The position numbers and the translations under genes were made by a program. The notes beneath the pieces were generated by a model. The model did no database searches. It saw only the letters and a program-made list of their open reading frames with translations, and was not told the DNA's origin. Positions 53,301-61,226 of a DNA stretch of 64,000 nucleotides are shown in pieces. This DNA is from Streptomyces sp. HUAS CB01. GTDB taxonomy: Bacteria > Actinomycetota > Actinomycetes > Streptomycetales > Streptomycetaceae. The first letter of the stretch is position 1. Each line of letters begins with the position of its first letter. The DNA lies in assembly GCF_030406905.1 (NCBI RefSeq), contig NZ_CP129137.1:1420001-1484000 (forward strand), in the 5' to 3' direction.

Positions 53301-54014
53301 GTGCGGCTGAGACGCGGACCTTTCCTGACGTGGGCGATGGTGGCGCTCACGCTGACGACGGGGATGGTCGAGGCGGTCAGCTTCCTCGCCCTGGGGCCGG
53401 TGTTCACGGCCGTCCAGACCGGCACCATGCTGTTCCTGTCGTTCGCGCTCGCCGGGGTGGCCGGACTGTCCGTCGCGCCGTGTCTGGCCTCGCTCGCGGG
53501 GTTCACCGTCGGAGCCCTGCTCTCCGCGCGGTTCGAGTCGCTGTCGCAGGTGCGGGGCCGCCGGTGGTTGCGGGAGGCGCTGATCGCCGAGGGTCTGGTG
53601 CTGGGCGTCGCCGCCGCGGTGGCGTGGGGCGTCGAGCGGCACGGTGAGTCCCTCACGGGGCGGCACTACGTGGTGGCCGGGCTGGTGGCGCTGGCGATGG
53701 GGATCAGGAACGTCTCCACGCTCCGGGCGGGGGTACGGGGGCTGCCGACGACGGTCACGACCCGGGCGTTCACGGCGCTGATCGGCGGCTCCCCGCTCGC
53801 GGCGGACAGCCGTATCGCGCCCGGCGCGGGCAACCAGGTCCGGCGGGCCGCCGCGGTGGCGGCCATGTTCACCGGCGGTCTGCTCGGCGCGTGGCTGCTG
53901 CACGACGGCAGGCTCAGCGCCGCCGCGGTCCTGCTGGGCACCGCGGTGCTCGTGGTGGCCATCGCGCTGAGTTTCACCCTCGTACCGAGGGAGCGGACCT
54001 CCGAGGCCGGCTGA
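53301..54014 (+). CDS. YoaK/DUF1275 family membrane protein
   Basis: A 237-aa membrane protein with about six helices, of the YoaK (DUF1275) family. The pattern GMVEAVSFLALGPVFTAVQTGTMLF and ALAMGIRNVSTLR fits. Proposed as transporters of small molecules but unproven. GTG 53301 begins MRLRRGPFLTWAMVALTLTTG; no good Shine-Dalgarno. Stands alone, convergent with soxR. Confidence 0.85.
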   Translation: MRLRRGPFLTWAMVALTLTTGMVEAVSFLALGPVFTAVQTGTMLFLSFALAGVAGLSVAPCLASLAGFTVGALLSARFESLSQVRGRRWLREALIAEGLVLGVAAAVAWGVERHGESLTGRHYVVAGLVALAMGIRNVSTLRAGVRGLPTTVTTRAFTALIGGSPLAADSRIAPGAGNQVRRAAAVAAMFTGGLLGAWLLHDGRLSAAAVLLGTAVLVVAIALSFTLVPRERTSEAG

Positions 54015-54088
54015 GGGCGCGGCGCGTCCTGCGGGCCGTGGCGTCCGACGGGGCCGGCCCTCGCCGCACGTCGTCGGCCTCCGTGTCC

Positions 54089-54568
54089 TCAGGCCCCGGC
54101 GTCCGGCGTCCCTCTGCGCTCCGGCAGCAGCCTCGAGCCCGCCATCCGCTCGCCGAAGACGTCACCCGGGTTCGACAGGACGCAGGTCTCCAGTGACAGG
54201 CAGCCGCAGCCGATGCAGTCGGTGAGATGGTCGCGCAGGCGTTGCAACTGCTTGATGCGCTCGTCGAGTTCGGCGCGCCAGCCCTCGGACAGGCGGGCCC
54301 AGTCCTCGCGGTCGGGGGTGCGGCCCTGCGGAAGGGCGGCGAGAGCGTCGCGGATCGTGGCGAGCGGGATGCCGACCCGCTGCGCGGCGCGGACGAAGGC
54401 GACCCGGCGCAGCGCGTCCCGGCCGTACCGGCGCTGGTTGCCGGCGGTACGGCGGCTGCTGATCAGCCCCTTGGACTCGTAGAAGCGCAGCGCGGACACC
54501 GCGGCCCCGCTGCGTGCGGACAGCTGGCCGACGGTGAGTTCGGGGGCCTTCGAGGGATGGTGGGGCAC
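54089..54568 (-). CDS. soxR: redox-sensitive activator SoxR
   Basis: MerR-family transcription factor of 159 aa. The N-terminal HTH reads [25 protein letters not shown]. The C-terminal [2Fe-2S] motif [12 protein letters not shown] has the exact CxxCxCx5C spacing. In Streptomyces SoxR responds to redox-active antibiotics rather than superoxide and activates a few exporters and reductases. No SoxR box was noticed in the window, so its targets lie elsewhere. GTG 54568 is the only reasonable start. Confidence 0.94.
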   Translation of the reverse strand: MPHHPSKAPELTVGQLSARSGAAVSALRFYESKGLISSRRTAGNQRRYGRDALRRVAFVRAAQRVGIPLATIRDALAALPQGRTPDREDWARLSEGWRAELDERIKQLQRLRDHLTDCIGCGCLSLETCVLSNPGDVFGERMAGSRLLPERRGTPDAGA

Positions 54569-54630
54569 CCGCGCAGCCTACGGGAGAGCCGCGCGGCCGT
54601 CCGTTGACATCAGCCGCCGACCCGAGCATG

Positions 54631-54646
54631 CTAAGCAGTCGCTTAG
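54631..54646. promoter_or_regulatory. TetR-type operator upstream of the MaoC gene
   Basis: CTAAGC-AGTC-GCTTAG, a perfect inverted repeat, 36 bp before the MaoC ATG. A one-mismatch copy lies upstream of the TetR gene at 55997-56012. Confidence 0.6.
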
Positions 54647-54682
54647 AGATGCAGGGACCGGGTGAGAGGCAGGGACAGGGAC

Positions 54683-55144
54683 ATGGCCGAGCCGAGGATC
54701 TTCACGTCCGCCGAGGAGCTGACCGCCGGGGTCGGCGAGCAACTGGGCCACAGCGACTGGCTGGAGGTCGACCAGAAGCGGATCGACCTCTTCGCCGACG
54801 CCACCGGCGACCACCAGTGGATCCATGTGGATCCCGAGCGGGCTGCCTCAGGGCCGTTCGGGACGACCATCGCGCACGGCTACTTGACGCTCTCGCTGCT
54901 GCCGGCGCTCGTCCCGCAGATCATGCGGGTCGAAGGCATGCGGATGGGCATCAACTACGGGACCAACAAGGTCCGTTTCCCCGCCCCCGTCCCGGTGGGC
55001 TCACGGCTGCGGGCGAGCGCGGTCCTGAAGAGCGTCGAGGAGGCGGGCGGCGGGGTGCAGGTGACGGCCGTGGTCACCGTGGAGCGCGAGGGCGGCGACA
55101 AGCCGGTGTGCGTCGCCGAGTCGGTGTCCCGCTACTTCTTCTGA
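54683..55144 (+). CDS. MaoC-family (R)-specific enoyl-CoA hydratase
   Basis: A 153-aa hot-dog fold hydratase. The hydratase-2 motif FADATGDHQWIHVD contains the catalytic pair Asp43 and His48 (the usual Asn is Gln), followed by GPFGTTIAHGYLTLSLLP. Hydrates trans-2-enoyl-CoA to (R)-3-hydroxyacyl-CoA, or the reverse, in fatty acid or polyketide starter metabolism. ATG 54683 has AGGGACAGGGAC upstream. It is convergent with a TetR gene that carries the same operator type, which supports joint control. Confidence 0.9.
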   Translation: MAEPRIFTSAEELTAGVGEQLGHSDWLEVDQKRIDLFADATGDHQWIHVDPERAASGPFGTTIAHGYLTLSLLPALVPQIMRVEGMRMGINYGTNKVRFPAPVPVGSRLRASAVLKSVEEAGGGVQVTAVVTVEREGGDKPVCVAESVSRYFF

Positions 55145-55146
55145 GC

Positions 55147-55269
55147 AGCGCGTTCCGGGTCGCGGACGTTCCGTCAGCGCGTTCCGGGCAGCGGACGTTC
55201 CGGGCCACGAGGGCACGGTGAGCCGCGGACGTCGCGGGTCGCGGACGTTCCGGGCAGCGGAACGTCCGC
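55147..55269. repeat. 29-bp tandem repeat and hairpin between maoC and tetR
   Basis: Two adjacent 29-bp copies start AGCGCGTTCCGGG at 55147 and 55176. The word GCGGACGTTCC occurs at 55162, 55191 and 55241; its last copy opens a perfect 12-bp hairpin (55241-55252 with 55258-55269, loop GGCAG). The hairpin probably ends transcription from both sides; the repeats look like partial duplications of it. Confidence 0.75.
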
Positions 55270-55296
55270 ACCGCGAGGACGGTGCGTCGTGGACGC

Positions 55297-55938
55297 TCAG
55301 CCCCGCCGGGGCGGCTGCGTCCGCGCGGACACCATGCGCAGGACGAGGTCGGCGTACAGGTCGCCGACCTCTTCCGGTGTCCTGCGTCCCTGGACGTTGA
55401 ACCAGCGCGCGACGTCGATGCAGAGCGACAGCACCGCCAGCGTGGTGCCGGGCACGTCGGGGACGTCGAAGTCGCCCGACTCCACGCCGTCGCGGAGGAT
55501 CCCGCGCACGACGGCGTCGCTGCGCCGGCGCAGCTCCACGATCTCGGCCCGGTGCTCCTCCGACAGGGCGTCGAGCTCGTACTGCACCACGCGTGCGGTG
55601 TCGTGCCGTCCGGCGTGCCAGCGGACGAAGGAGCGCACCGCCTCGGCGAGCCGCTCACCCGGCGTGCCACCGCCCTCGGACGCGGCCGACAGCACCTCGA
55701 GCGCCTTGTCGTGCCCGATCCGGCTGATCCGGTGGAGCAGCTCTTCCTTGGTTTTGTAGTGGATGTACAGGGCGGCCGGGCTCATGCCCGCGCGGCCGGC
55801 GATGTCCCGGGTCGTGGTCGCGTGGTAGCCCCGCTCGGCGAAGGCCTCGACGGCGGCGACGAGGAGCTTGCGCGCGGCCTCGGGCGCGACCTCGCCCCAC
55901 GGCACGTCCTCGGCCGTCGTGTCGTGCGCCGCAGTCAT
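55297..55938 (-). CDS. TetR-family regulator (CTAAGC operator)
   Basis: A 213-aa TetR repressor. HTH: AVEAFAERGYHATTTRDIAGRAGMSPAALYIHYKTKEELL. The C-terminal domain is of the acyl-CoA-responsive kind (VRSFVRWHAGRHDTARVVQYELDALSEEHRAEI). ATG 55938 has AAGGGG 7 nt upstream. CTGAGCAAGCGCTTAG lies 59 bp upstream and matches the MaoC operator, so self-control and control of maoC are inferred. Ligand unknown. Confidence 0.9.
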   Translation of the reverse strand: MTAAHDTTAEDVPWGEVAPEAARKLLVAAVEAFAERGYHATTTRDIAGRAGMSPAALYIHYKTKEELLHRISRIGHDKALEVLSAASEGGGTPGERLAEAVRSFVRWHAGRHDTARVVQYELDALSEEHRAEIVELRRRSDAVVRGILRDGVESGDFDVPDVPGTTLAVLSLCIDVARWFNVQGRRTPEEVGDLYADLVLRMVSARTQPPRRG

Positions 55939-55996
55939 GGCTCACCCCTTCTGCCCGCCGTCCCTGTGAGTGCGGGACGAACACCATACCCCGAAC

Positions 55997-56012
55997 CTGA
56001 GCAAGCGCTTAG
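55997..56012. promoter_or_regulatory. TetR-type operator upstream of the TetR gene
   Basis: CTGAGC-AAGC-GCTTAG, one mismatch from the perfect CTAAGC-N4-GCTTAG upstream of the MaoC gene. Lies between the ACAD stop and the tetR start. Confidence 0.55.
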
Positions 56013-56062
56013 TGCATCGACGCGGCTCCTCGGCCGAAGCGCACGGGGGCTGCGGTCGACGG

Positions 56063-57217
56063 TCAGAACGCCGAGACCCCGGTGAGCGCCCGCCCGATGA
56101 TCAGCTTCTGGATCTGGCTGGTGCCCTCGTACAGCGTCATCACCCGTGCGTCGCGGAGCAGCTTCCCGACCGGGTACTCGTCGATGTAGCCGTATCCGCC
56201 GAAGACCTGGAGGGCGTTGTTCGCGGCGCGGACGGCCGCCTCGGAGGCGAAGAGCTTGGCCTGGGACGCGGCGGTCGCGAAGTCCTCGCCCCGGTCGACG
56301 AGATCGGCGACGCGCCAGGTCAGCAGACGGGCCGCGTCCACGTCCACGGCGATGTCGCTGATGAGCTCCTGCACCAGCTGGTAGGAGGCGATCGGCTTGC
56401 CGAACTGCTCGCGCGCGGCCGCGTGGCCCACGGCGGCGTCGAGCGCGGCCTGGGCTATGCCGACGCAGCCGGCGGCCACCGACATCCGGCCCTTGGCGAG
56501 AGCGGACATGGCGACCGAGAAGCCCTTGCCCTCCGGACCGAGCATCGCGCCGGCGGGCACCCGGACGTCCTGCAGGACCAGTTCGGCGGTGGCCTGGCCG
56601 CGCAGACCGAGTTTCCCGTGGATGGTGCGCCGGGTCAGGCCGGGGGTGTCGGTGGGGACGAGGAACGCGGAGATGCCGCGGTGCCCCGGAGCCTCGCCGG
56701 TGCGGGCGAAGAGCAGGACGACATCGGCCCAGGTGCCGTTGGTGATGAACATCTTCGAGCCGTTGATCACGTAGTCGTCCCCGTCCCGCACGGCGCGGGT
56801 CGTGAGGCTGCCCGCGTCGGAGCCGGTACCGGGTTCGGTGAGGCCGAAGCAGCCGAGGGCCTCGCCCGCGGCGAGACGCGGCAGCCATCGGCGCCTCTGC
56901 TCCTCGCCGCCCCAGGCGGCGATCGTCTTGGCGACGAGACCGAGGGAGACCGAGACGATCCCGCGGACCGAGGAGTCCCCGCGGCCGAGCTCCTCGGTGA
57001 CCAGGCAGTACGCGAGGTGGTCGCCGCCCGAGCCCCCGTACTCCTCGTCGATCGTCAGCCCGAGGAAGCCGACCGAGCCGAGCTTCTTCACGATCGCCCG
57101 GTCGACGTTCTCGGTCCGGTCCCACTCGGCGGCGTACGGGGCGACCTCGCGCTCCACGAAGTCACGCGCGAGCCGGCGCACGGCCCGCTGCTCCTCGCTC
57201 AGCTCCAGGTTCACCAC
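56063..57217 (-). CDS. acyl-CoA dehydrogenase
   Basis: A 384-aa canonical acyl-CoA dehydrogenase. LTEPGTGSDAGSL and ITNGTWADV line the FAD site; the catalytic Glu is in LYEGTSQIQKLIIGRAL near the C-terminus. Substrate chain length or branching cannot be told. The start is GTG 57217 (or the next codon, also GTG). It is divergent from the TetR gene at 57281 with only 63 bp between, and a 17-bp palindrome lies in that gap, so the TetR is its likely repressor. Confidence 0.92.
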   Translation of the reverse strand: MVNLELSEEQRAVRRLARDFVEREVAPYAAEWDRTENVDRAIVKKLGSVGFLGLTIDEEYGGSGGDHLAYCLVTEELGRGDSSVRGIVSVSLGLVAKTIAAWGGEEQRRRWLPRLAAGEALGCFGLTEPGTGSDAGSLTTRAVRDGDDYVINGSKMFITNGTWADVVLLFARTGEAPGHRGISAFLVPTDTPGLTRRTIHGKLGLRGQATAELVLQDVRVPAGAMLGPEGKGFSVAMSALAKGRMSVAAGCVGIAQAALDAAVGHAAAREQFGKPIASYQLVQELISDIAVDVDAARLLTWRVADLVDRGEDFATAASQAKLFASEAAVRAANNALQVFGGYGYIDEYPVGKLLRDARVMTLYEGTSQIQKLIIGRALTGVSAF

Positions 57218-57234
57218 GGGCCCACCCCACTTTT

Positions 57235-57251
57235 AACTAACACTGCTAGTT
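57235..57251. promoter_or_regulatory. 17-bp palindromic operator, ACAD/TetR divergent promoter
   Basis: AACTAACACTGCTAGTT is a palindrome with one mismatched pair, A/T-rich at the arms. It lies 17 bp before the ACAD start and covers the -35 region of the TetR gene, whose -10 is TACTAT at 57268-57273. Confidence 0.65.
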
Positions 57252-57280
57252 TCTGTTCGGCAGGGCCTACTATGTGCCGC

Positions 57281-57958
57281 ATGGCCCGACCGCGCAAGCC
57301 CCTCCTCAGCAGAGATCGCATCGTCGGGACGGCGAGCGCGCTGGTGGACGCGGAGGGCCTGGACGCGGTCTCCACCCGGCGCCTCGCCGCGGAGCTCGGT
57401 GTCAGCGGCCCCTCGCTCTACAACCACTTCCGCAACAAGGACGAGATCCTGGACGCCGTGGCCGACGCCGTCAGCGCCAAGGTCGATCTGTCGATGTTCG
57501 ACGAGTCAGACCCCCGCGACTGGCGCACCGCGCTCCACGACTGGGCCGTCTCCTACCGAGCCGCCCTCACCGAACACCCCAACGTCGTCCCGGTCCTGGC
57601 CCGCGGCCCGGGCCGCCGCCCCGCCGGACTGAAGGTCGCCGACGCGGTCTTCGGCGCCATGGTCCGCGCGGGCTGGCCGCCCGTCCGGGCCACCCACATC
57701 GGCGCCCTGATGCGCTACTTCATCACCGGCTCGGCCCTCGGCTCGTTCGCAGGCGGGTTCGTCGACGACGAGACCGCCTACGACCCCTCCGACTACCCCC
57801 ACCTCGGCCAGGCCCATCTCCTCGCCGAACGCCAGGAGAAGATCGACGAGGGCGCGTTCGAGACGGGGCTGCGGGCCCTGCTGGACGGGCTGACGGCGCA
57901 GTACGAGGCGGGCGCGCGGGCGGAGCGGGCGAGGACCGCCCCGGCGGACGGCTCGTAG
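57281..57958 (+). CDS. TetR-family regulator divergent from ACAD
   Basis: A 225-aa TetR-family regulator. HTH: DRIVGTASALVDAEGLDAVSTRRLAAELGVSGPSLYNHFRNKDEIL. The C-terminal half (WRTALHDWAVSYRAALTEHPNVVPVLARGPG) is of the TetR_C type. ATG 57281 is preferred over the in-frame ATG at 57272 because TACTAT ends 7 nt before it and would overlap the earlier ATG; the mRNA is probably leaderless. It should repress itself and the divergent acyl-CoA dehydrogenase through the palindrome at 57235-57251. Confidence 0.88.
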   Translation: MARPRKPLLSRDRIVGTASALVDAEGLDAVSTRRLAAELGVSGPSLYNHFRNKDEILDAVADAVSAKVDLSMFDESDPRDWRTALHDWAVSYRAALTEHPNVVPVLARGPGRRPAGLKVADAVFGAMVRAGWPPVRATHIGALMRYFITGSALGSFAGGFVDDETAYDPSDYPHLGQAHLLAERQEKIDEGAFETGLRALLDGLTAQYEAGARAERARTAPADGS

Positions 57959-58053
57959 CGGCGCACCGTCCCGCGCCCCGCCGTCCGGCCGCTCGGCCCG
58001 GGTACGGGAACACTTCGGTCCGCGCCGAACGGTGAGTGCGCCACCCTGGACGC

Positions 58054-58749
58054 ATGGATGCCAGGAAGATCGCCGCGCTCGCGGCGCTGCTCGCCGACGA
58101 CACCCGGGCCGCCGTCTGCCTCGCCCTGCCGGACGGCCGCGCGTGGACCGCCGGGGAACTGGCGCGGCACGCCCGGGTAGCGCCCTCGACGGCCAGCGGG
58201 CATCTGGGGAAGCTCGTCGCCGGCGGACTGCCGGCCGAGGAGCGGCAGGGCCGGCACCGCTATGTGCGGCTGGCGGACGAACGGGCCGCCGGGCTCGTGG
58301 AGCAGCTGGCGTCGTACACCGCCCCGGACGAGGAGCCCTCCGGGTCCCTGAGAGCGGCGAGCGCGCGGACCGCCATGGCGCGCGGCCGCACCTGCTACGA
58401 CCATCTCGCGGGACGGCTCGGCATCGCGATCACCGACGCGACGACGGGCTGCGGGCTGCTGCGCAGCGACACCGGCTTCGCACTGACCGCCGACGACGGG
58501 CTCGACTGGTTCCGAACGGGCGGGATCCCGCTGCCGCGCGGTGGACGGCGGCCGCTCGCGCGGGCGTGCCTGGACTGAACGGAACGCCGGCCGCATCCGG
58601 CCGGTTCGGCGGGCGCCGAGCTGTGCCGGCACACGCTCGCGGCCGGCTGGTGCGAGCGCATCGGCTCGGAGCGGGCCGTGCGGGTCACCGCGGACGGGGA
58701 GCGGGCCCTCGGCAGGCTGCTGGGCATCGGGACGGAGGCGCTGCGGTGA
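58054..58749 (+). pseudogene. ArsR-family winged-helix regulator interrupted by in-frame TGA
   Basis: Residues 1-174 read as an ArsR-like regulator (AALLADDTRAAVCLALPDG, HTH ELARHARVAPSTASGHLGKLVAGGL, then GRTCYDHLAGRLGIAITDA) up to RPLARACLD. The next codon (58576-58578) is TGA. The same frame then continues for 56 codons with TERRPHPAG, ELCRHTLAAGWCERIGSERAVRV and TADGERALGRLLG, to a TGA at 58747-58749. Family members of about 230 aa have CLDW(T/S)ERR at this point, so TGG (Trp) has become TGA. The product is either a protein truncated by a quarter or not functional. A sequencing error is possible. It precedes the EamA exporter that it probably controlled. Confidence 0.8.
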
Positions 58750-58805
58750 GGGGGCGCCCGGACAGGACCGGGGACGCTGCGGTGAGGGCCGAAGCGACGG
58801 CCGCG

Positions 58806-58811
58806 TACGGT
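58806..58811 (+). promoter_or_regulatory. -10 box of the EamA gene
   Basis: TACGGT fits TANNNT and ends 6 nt before ATG 58818, with no Shine-Dalgarno: probably leaderless. It means the exporter does not depend on read-through from the interrupted regulator. Confidence 0.5.
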
Positions 58812-58817
58812 CGCCGC

Positions 58818-59786
58818 ATGACCTCGACCCAGTGGCGCGCCTTCGGCGCGGCGGGAACGACGGTGGTCCTGTGGGCCTCGGCGTTCGTCTCGATCCGCAG
58901 CGCGGGTGCGGAGTACTCCCCCGGTGCCCTCGCCCTCGGCCGGCTCGCCGCGGGCGCCGCGGTGCTCGGCCTGATCTGCGCGGTACGGAGGGAAGGGCTG
59001 CCGCCGCGCCCCGCCTGGCCGGGGATCGCGGTCTCCGGGCTGCTCTGGTTCGGCGTGTACATGGTGGCCCTGAACTGGGGCGAGCAGACGGTGGACGCGG
59101 GCACCGCGGCCCTGGTGGTGAACGTCGGGCCGCTCGTGATGGCGCTGCTCGCCGGATGGTTGCTCAAGGAGGGGCTGCCGCCGCGGCTGCTCGCCGGGAT
59201 GGGCGTCTCCTTCGCGGGCGCGGCGGTCGTGGGTCTGTCGATGTCCGGCGGGGGTTCGGCGTCCGTGCTCGGGGTGCTGCTGTGCCTGCTGGCCGCGGTG
59301 TCGTACGCGGCCGGCGTGGTGGCGCAGAAGCCGGCCCTGCGGCACGCGTCGGCGCTGCAGGTCACGACCTGGGGCTGTGCGATCGGCGCGGTGGCCTGTC
59401 TGCCGTTCACCGGCGTACTGGTGCGCGAGGCCGCGGAGGCTCCGCTGTCGGCGACGCTCAACATGGTGTACCTGGGCGTGTTCCCGACCGCGCTCGCGTT
59501 CACGACCTGGGCGTACGCACTGGCCCGTACGACGGCGGGGCGGATGGGGGCGACGACGTACGCGGTGCCGGCGCTGGTGGTGCTGATGTCGTGGCTGTTC
59601 CTGGACGAGGTGCCGGGCCTGCTGACGCTGCTCGGCGGCGCGGTCTGCCTGGCGGGTGTGGCGGTCTCGAGGTCGGGGTCCCGTGCGCCGGCCCGGCGGG
59701 ACCGGGCCGGCGACGGGAAGGCCGCTGCGGCGGCCGGGGCTCCGGAGGTCACTCCCGGGCAGCCGCCCGCTTCGCGAGAACCCTGA
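58818..59786 (+). CDS. EamA/DMT-family exporter
   Basis: A 322-aa drug/metabolite transporter with ten membrane helices in two EamA repeats (VVLWASAFVSIRSAGAEYSPGALAL region and the second beginning LLCLLAAVSYAAGVVAQKPAL). The C-terminal 35 residues are hydrophilic and Ala-rich. Likely exports amino acids or small metabolites. ATG 58818 is the leaderless-type start. Its 3' end overlaps the convergent MFS gene by 38 bp. Pairing with an ArsR-type gene upstream is usual for the family in Streptomyces (recollection). Confidence 0.9.
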   Translation: MTSTQWRAFGAAGTTVVLWASAFVSIRSAGAEYSPGALALGRLAAGAAVLGLICAVRREGLPPRPAWPGIAVSGLLWFGVYMVALNWGEQTVDAGTAALVVNVGPLVMALLAGWLLKEGLPPRLLAGMGVSFAGAAVVGLSMSGGGSASVLGVLLCLLAAVSYAAGVVAQKPALRHASALQVTTWGCAIGAVACLPFTGVLVREAAEAPLSATLNMVYLGVFPTALAFTTWAYALARTTAGRMGATTYAVPALVVLMSWLFLDEVPGLLTLLGGAVCLAGVAVSRSGSRAPARRDRAGDGKAAAAAGAPEVTPGQPPASREP

Positions 59787-61083
59787 TCGAGCCGAGCGCG
59801 ATCACGGCCAGCACGGTGATGTAGGCCGAGACGGCCATCGACGTACCGGACGCCTCCAGCAGCAGCACCATGATGAACGGCGCCAGGCCGCCGCCGAACA
59901 CGGCCGCGATCTGGTAGCCGAGCGAGGCGCCCGTGTAGCGCATCTCGGCGGTGAACAGCTCGGCGAACAGGGCGGCCTGCGGCCCGTACATGATGCTGAG
60001 GAAGCAGCTGGTGACGAAGGTGCCGACGGCCAGCCACAGCAACGACGCGGTGTCGATCAGCAGGAACAGCGGGAAGGCCCACACGAGCAGGCCGATCGCG
60101 CCCGCCGCGTAGATGCGCAGCCGTCCGACACGGTCGGAGAGGGCCGCGGAGGCCGGGATGAGCGCGAGCTGGGTGAGGCTGACGCACAGGGAGACCGTGA
60201 GGACCGCCTCGCGTTCCATGCCGAGTTCGCGGGTCGAGTAGTCCAGCACGCCGGTGATGATGATGTAGAACGTGGCGGTGTTGACGGCGAAGGAGCCGCC
60301 GGCGAGGAAGACGGTGCCGAGGTGCCGGCGCAGGATGGTCCGCAGCGGAGAGCGCGGCTCGCTCTTCTCCGCCTCCGCCAGGGCCTGTTCGGCCTCGCGG
60401 AACTCGGGGGTCTCCTCGACCCGGGCGTGGATGTACCAGGCGAGACCGAGCACGAGGAAGCCGACGAGGAACGGCACCCGCCAGCCCCAGGACGCGAAGG
60501 CGGCGTCGTCGGTGAGGGCGCCGGCGGCGAGGAACACGGTGTTGGCGGTCACCACGCCGATGGGCACGCCGAGTTGGACGAGGCTGCCGTAGAGCCCGCG
60601 CTTGCCCTCCGGCGCGTACTCGGTGGCCATGAGCATCGCGCCGCCCCACTGGGCGCCGACGGCGACGCCCTGCAGCACCCGGAGCAGGACCAGGAGCAGC
60701 GGTGCCGCGATGCCGATGGTCTCGTACGTCGGCAGCAGGCCGATGCCGGTGGTGGCGAGGCCCATGAGGGTGAGGGCGAGGACGAGCATGGGCTTGCGGC
60801 CGCGCTTGTCGCCGAGCTGACCCGCGATGATCCCGCCGACGGGGCGCGCGAGGAAGCCGACGGCGAAGGTCGCGAAGGCGGCGAGGACTCCGGCCGAGGC
60901 GCTGCCCGCGGGGAAGTAGAGGTCGCCGAGGACGAGCGCGGCGGCGATGCCGAAGACGAAGTAGTCGTACCACTCGACCGCCGACGCGAGGGCGGCGGCG
61001 CCGGCCACGCGGCGGCGGTGCCGGTCGGTGGGAGCGGTCGGCCCGGGATTGCCGGCGAGCGGGGAAGGGGGTGCCGTGTCCAT
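59749..61083 (-). CDS. MFS metabolite:H+ symporter (MHS family)
   Basis: A 444-aa major facilitator with 12 helices. It has the MHS-type opening ASAVEWYDYFVFGIAAALVLG, the loop signature GQLGDKRGRKPML after helix 2, and RVLQGVAVGAQWGGAMLMATEY in helix 4. The family carries organic acids such as citrate, ketoglutarate, shikimate or benzoate derivatives. ATG 61083. The promoter at 61125-61154 encloses a palindrome like the one controlling the APH-ACAD module, so transport of a related acid is a testable idea. The 3' end overlaps the EamA gene. Confidence 0.91.
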   Translation of the reverse strand: MDTAPPSPLAGNPGPTAPTDRHRRRVAGAAALASAVEWYDYFVFGIAAALVLGDLYFPAGSASAGVLAAFATFAVGFLARPVGGIIAGQLGDKRGRKPMLVLALTLMGLATTGIGLLPTYETIGIAAPLLLVLLRVLQGVAVGAQWGGAMLMATEYAPEGKRGLYGSLVQLGVPIGVVTANTVFLAAGALTDDAAFASWGWRVPFLVGFLVLGLAWYIHARVEETPEFREAEQALAEAEKSEPRSPLRTILRRHLGTVFLAGGSFAVNTATFYIIITGVLDYSTRELGMEREAVLTVSLCVSLTQLALIPASAALSDRVGRLRIYAAGAIGLLVWAFPLFLLIDTASLLWLAVGTFVTSCFLSIMYGPQAALFAELFTAEMRYTGASLGYQIAAVFGGGLAPFIMVLLLEASGTSMAVSAYITVLAVIALGSIRVLAKRAAARE

Positions 61084-61124
61084 GCGTGCACACTCCGAGG
61101 GTGCGGGGGACGAAGGGTGCGGGG

Positions 61125-61154
61125 ACCGTACCGACCGGATGGTATGGCGGTCAA
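61125..61154 (-). promoter_or_regulatory. promoter of the MFS gene with internal operator
   Basis: Read leftward: TTGACC (61154-61149), 18-bp spacer, TACGGT (61130-61125), a good vegetative promoter. The spacer and -10 edge hold ACCGACCGGATGGT on the plus strand (61130-61143), 11 of 14 identical to the palindrome at 42655-42668. Confidence 0.6.
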
Positions 61155-61226
61155 CGGGTCGCGCAACAGGACTTTTTGCTCGATCATTACCCGTCAGTAG
61201 CACGCGGGGCGTGCCAGGGTGGGCCC

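Noticed and set aside
58576..58578. Selenocysteine or programmed read-through at the internal TGA
   Set aside because: The family has Trp here, there is no visible SECIS-like hairpin tied to the codon, and selenoproteins of this type are not known; a nonsense mutation is simpler.
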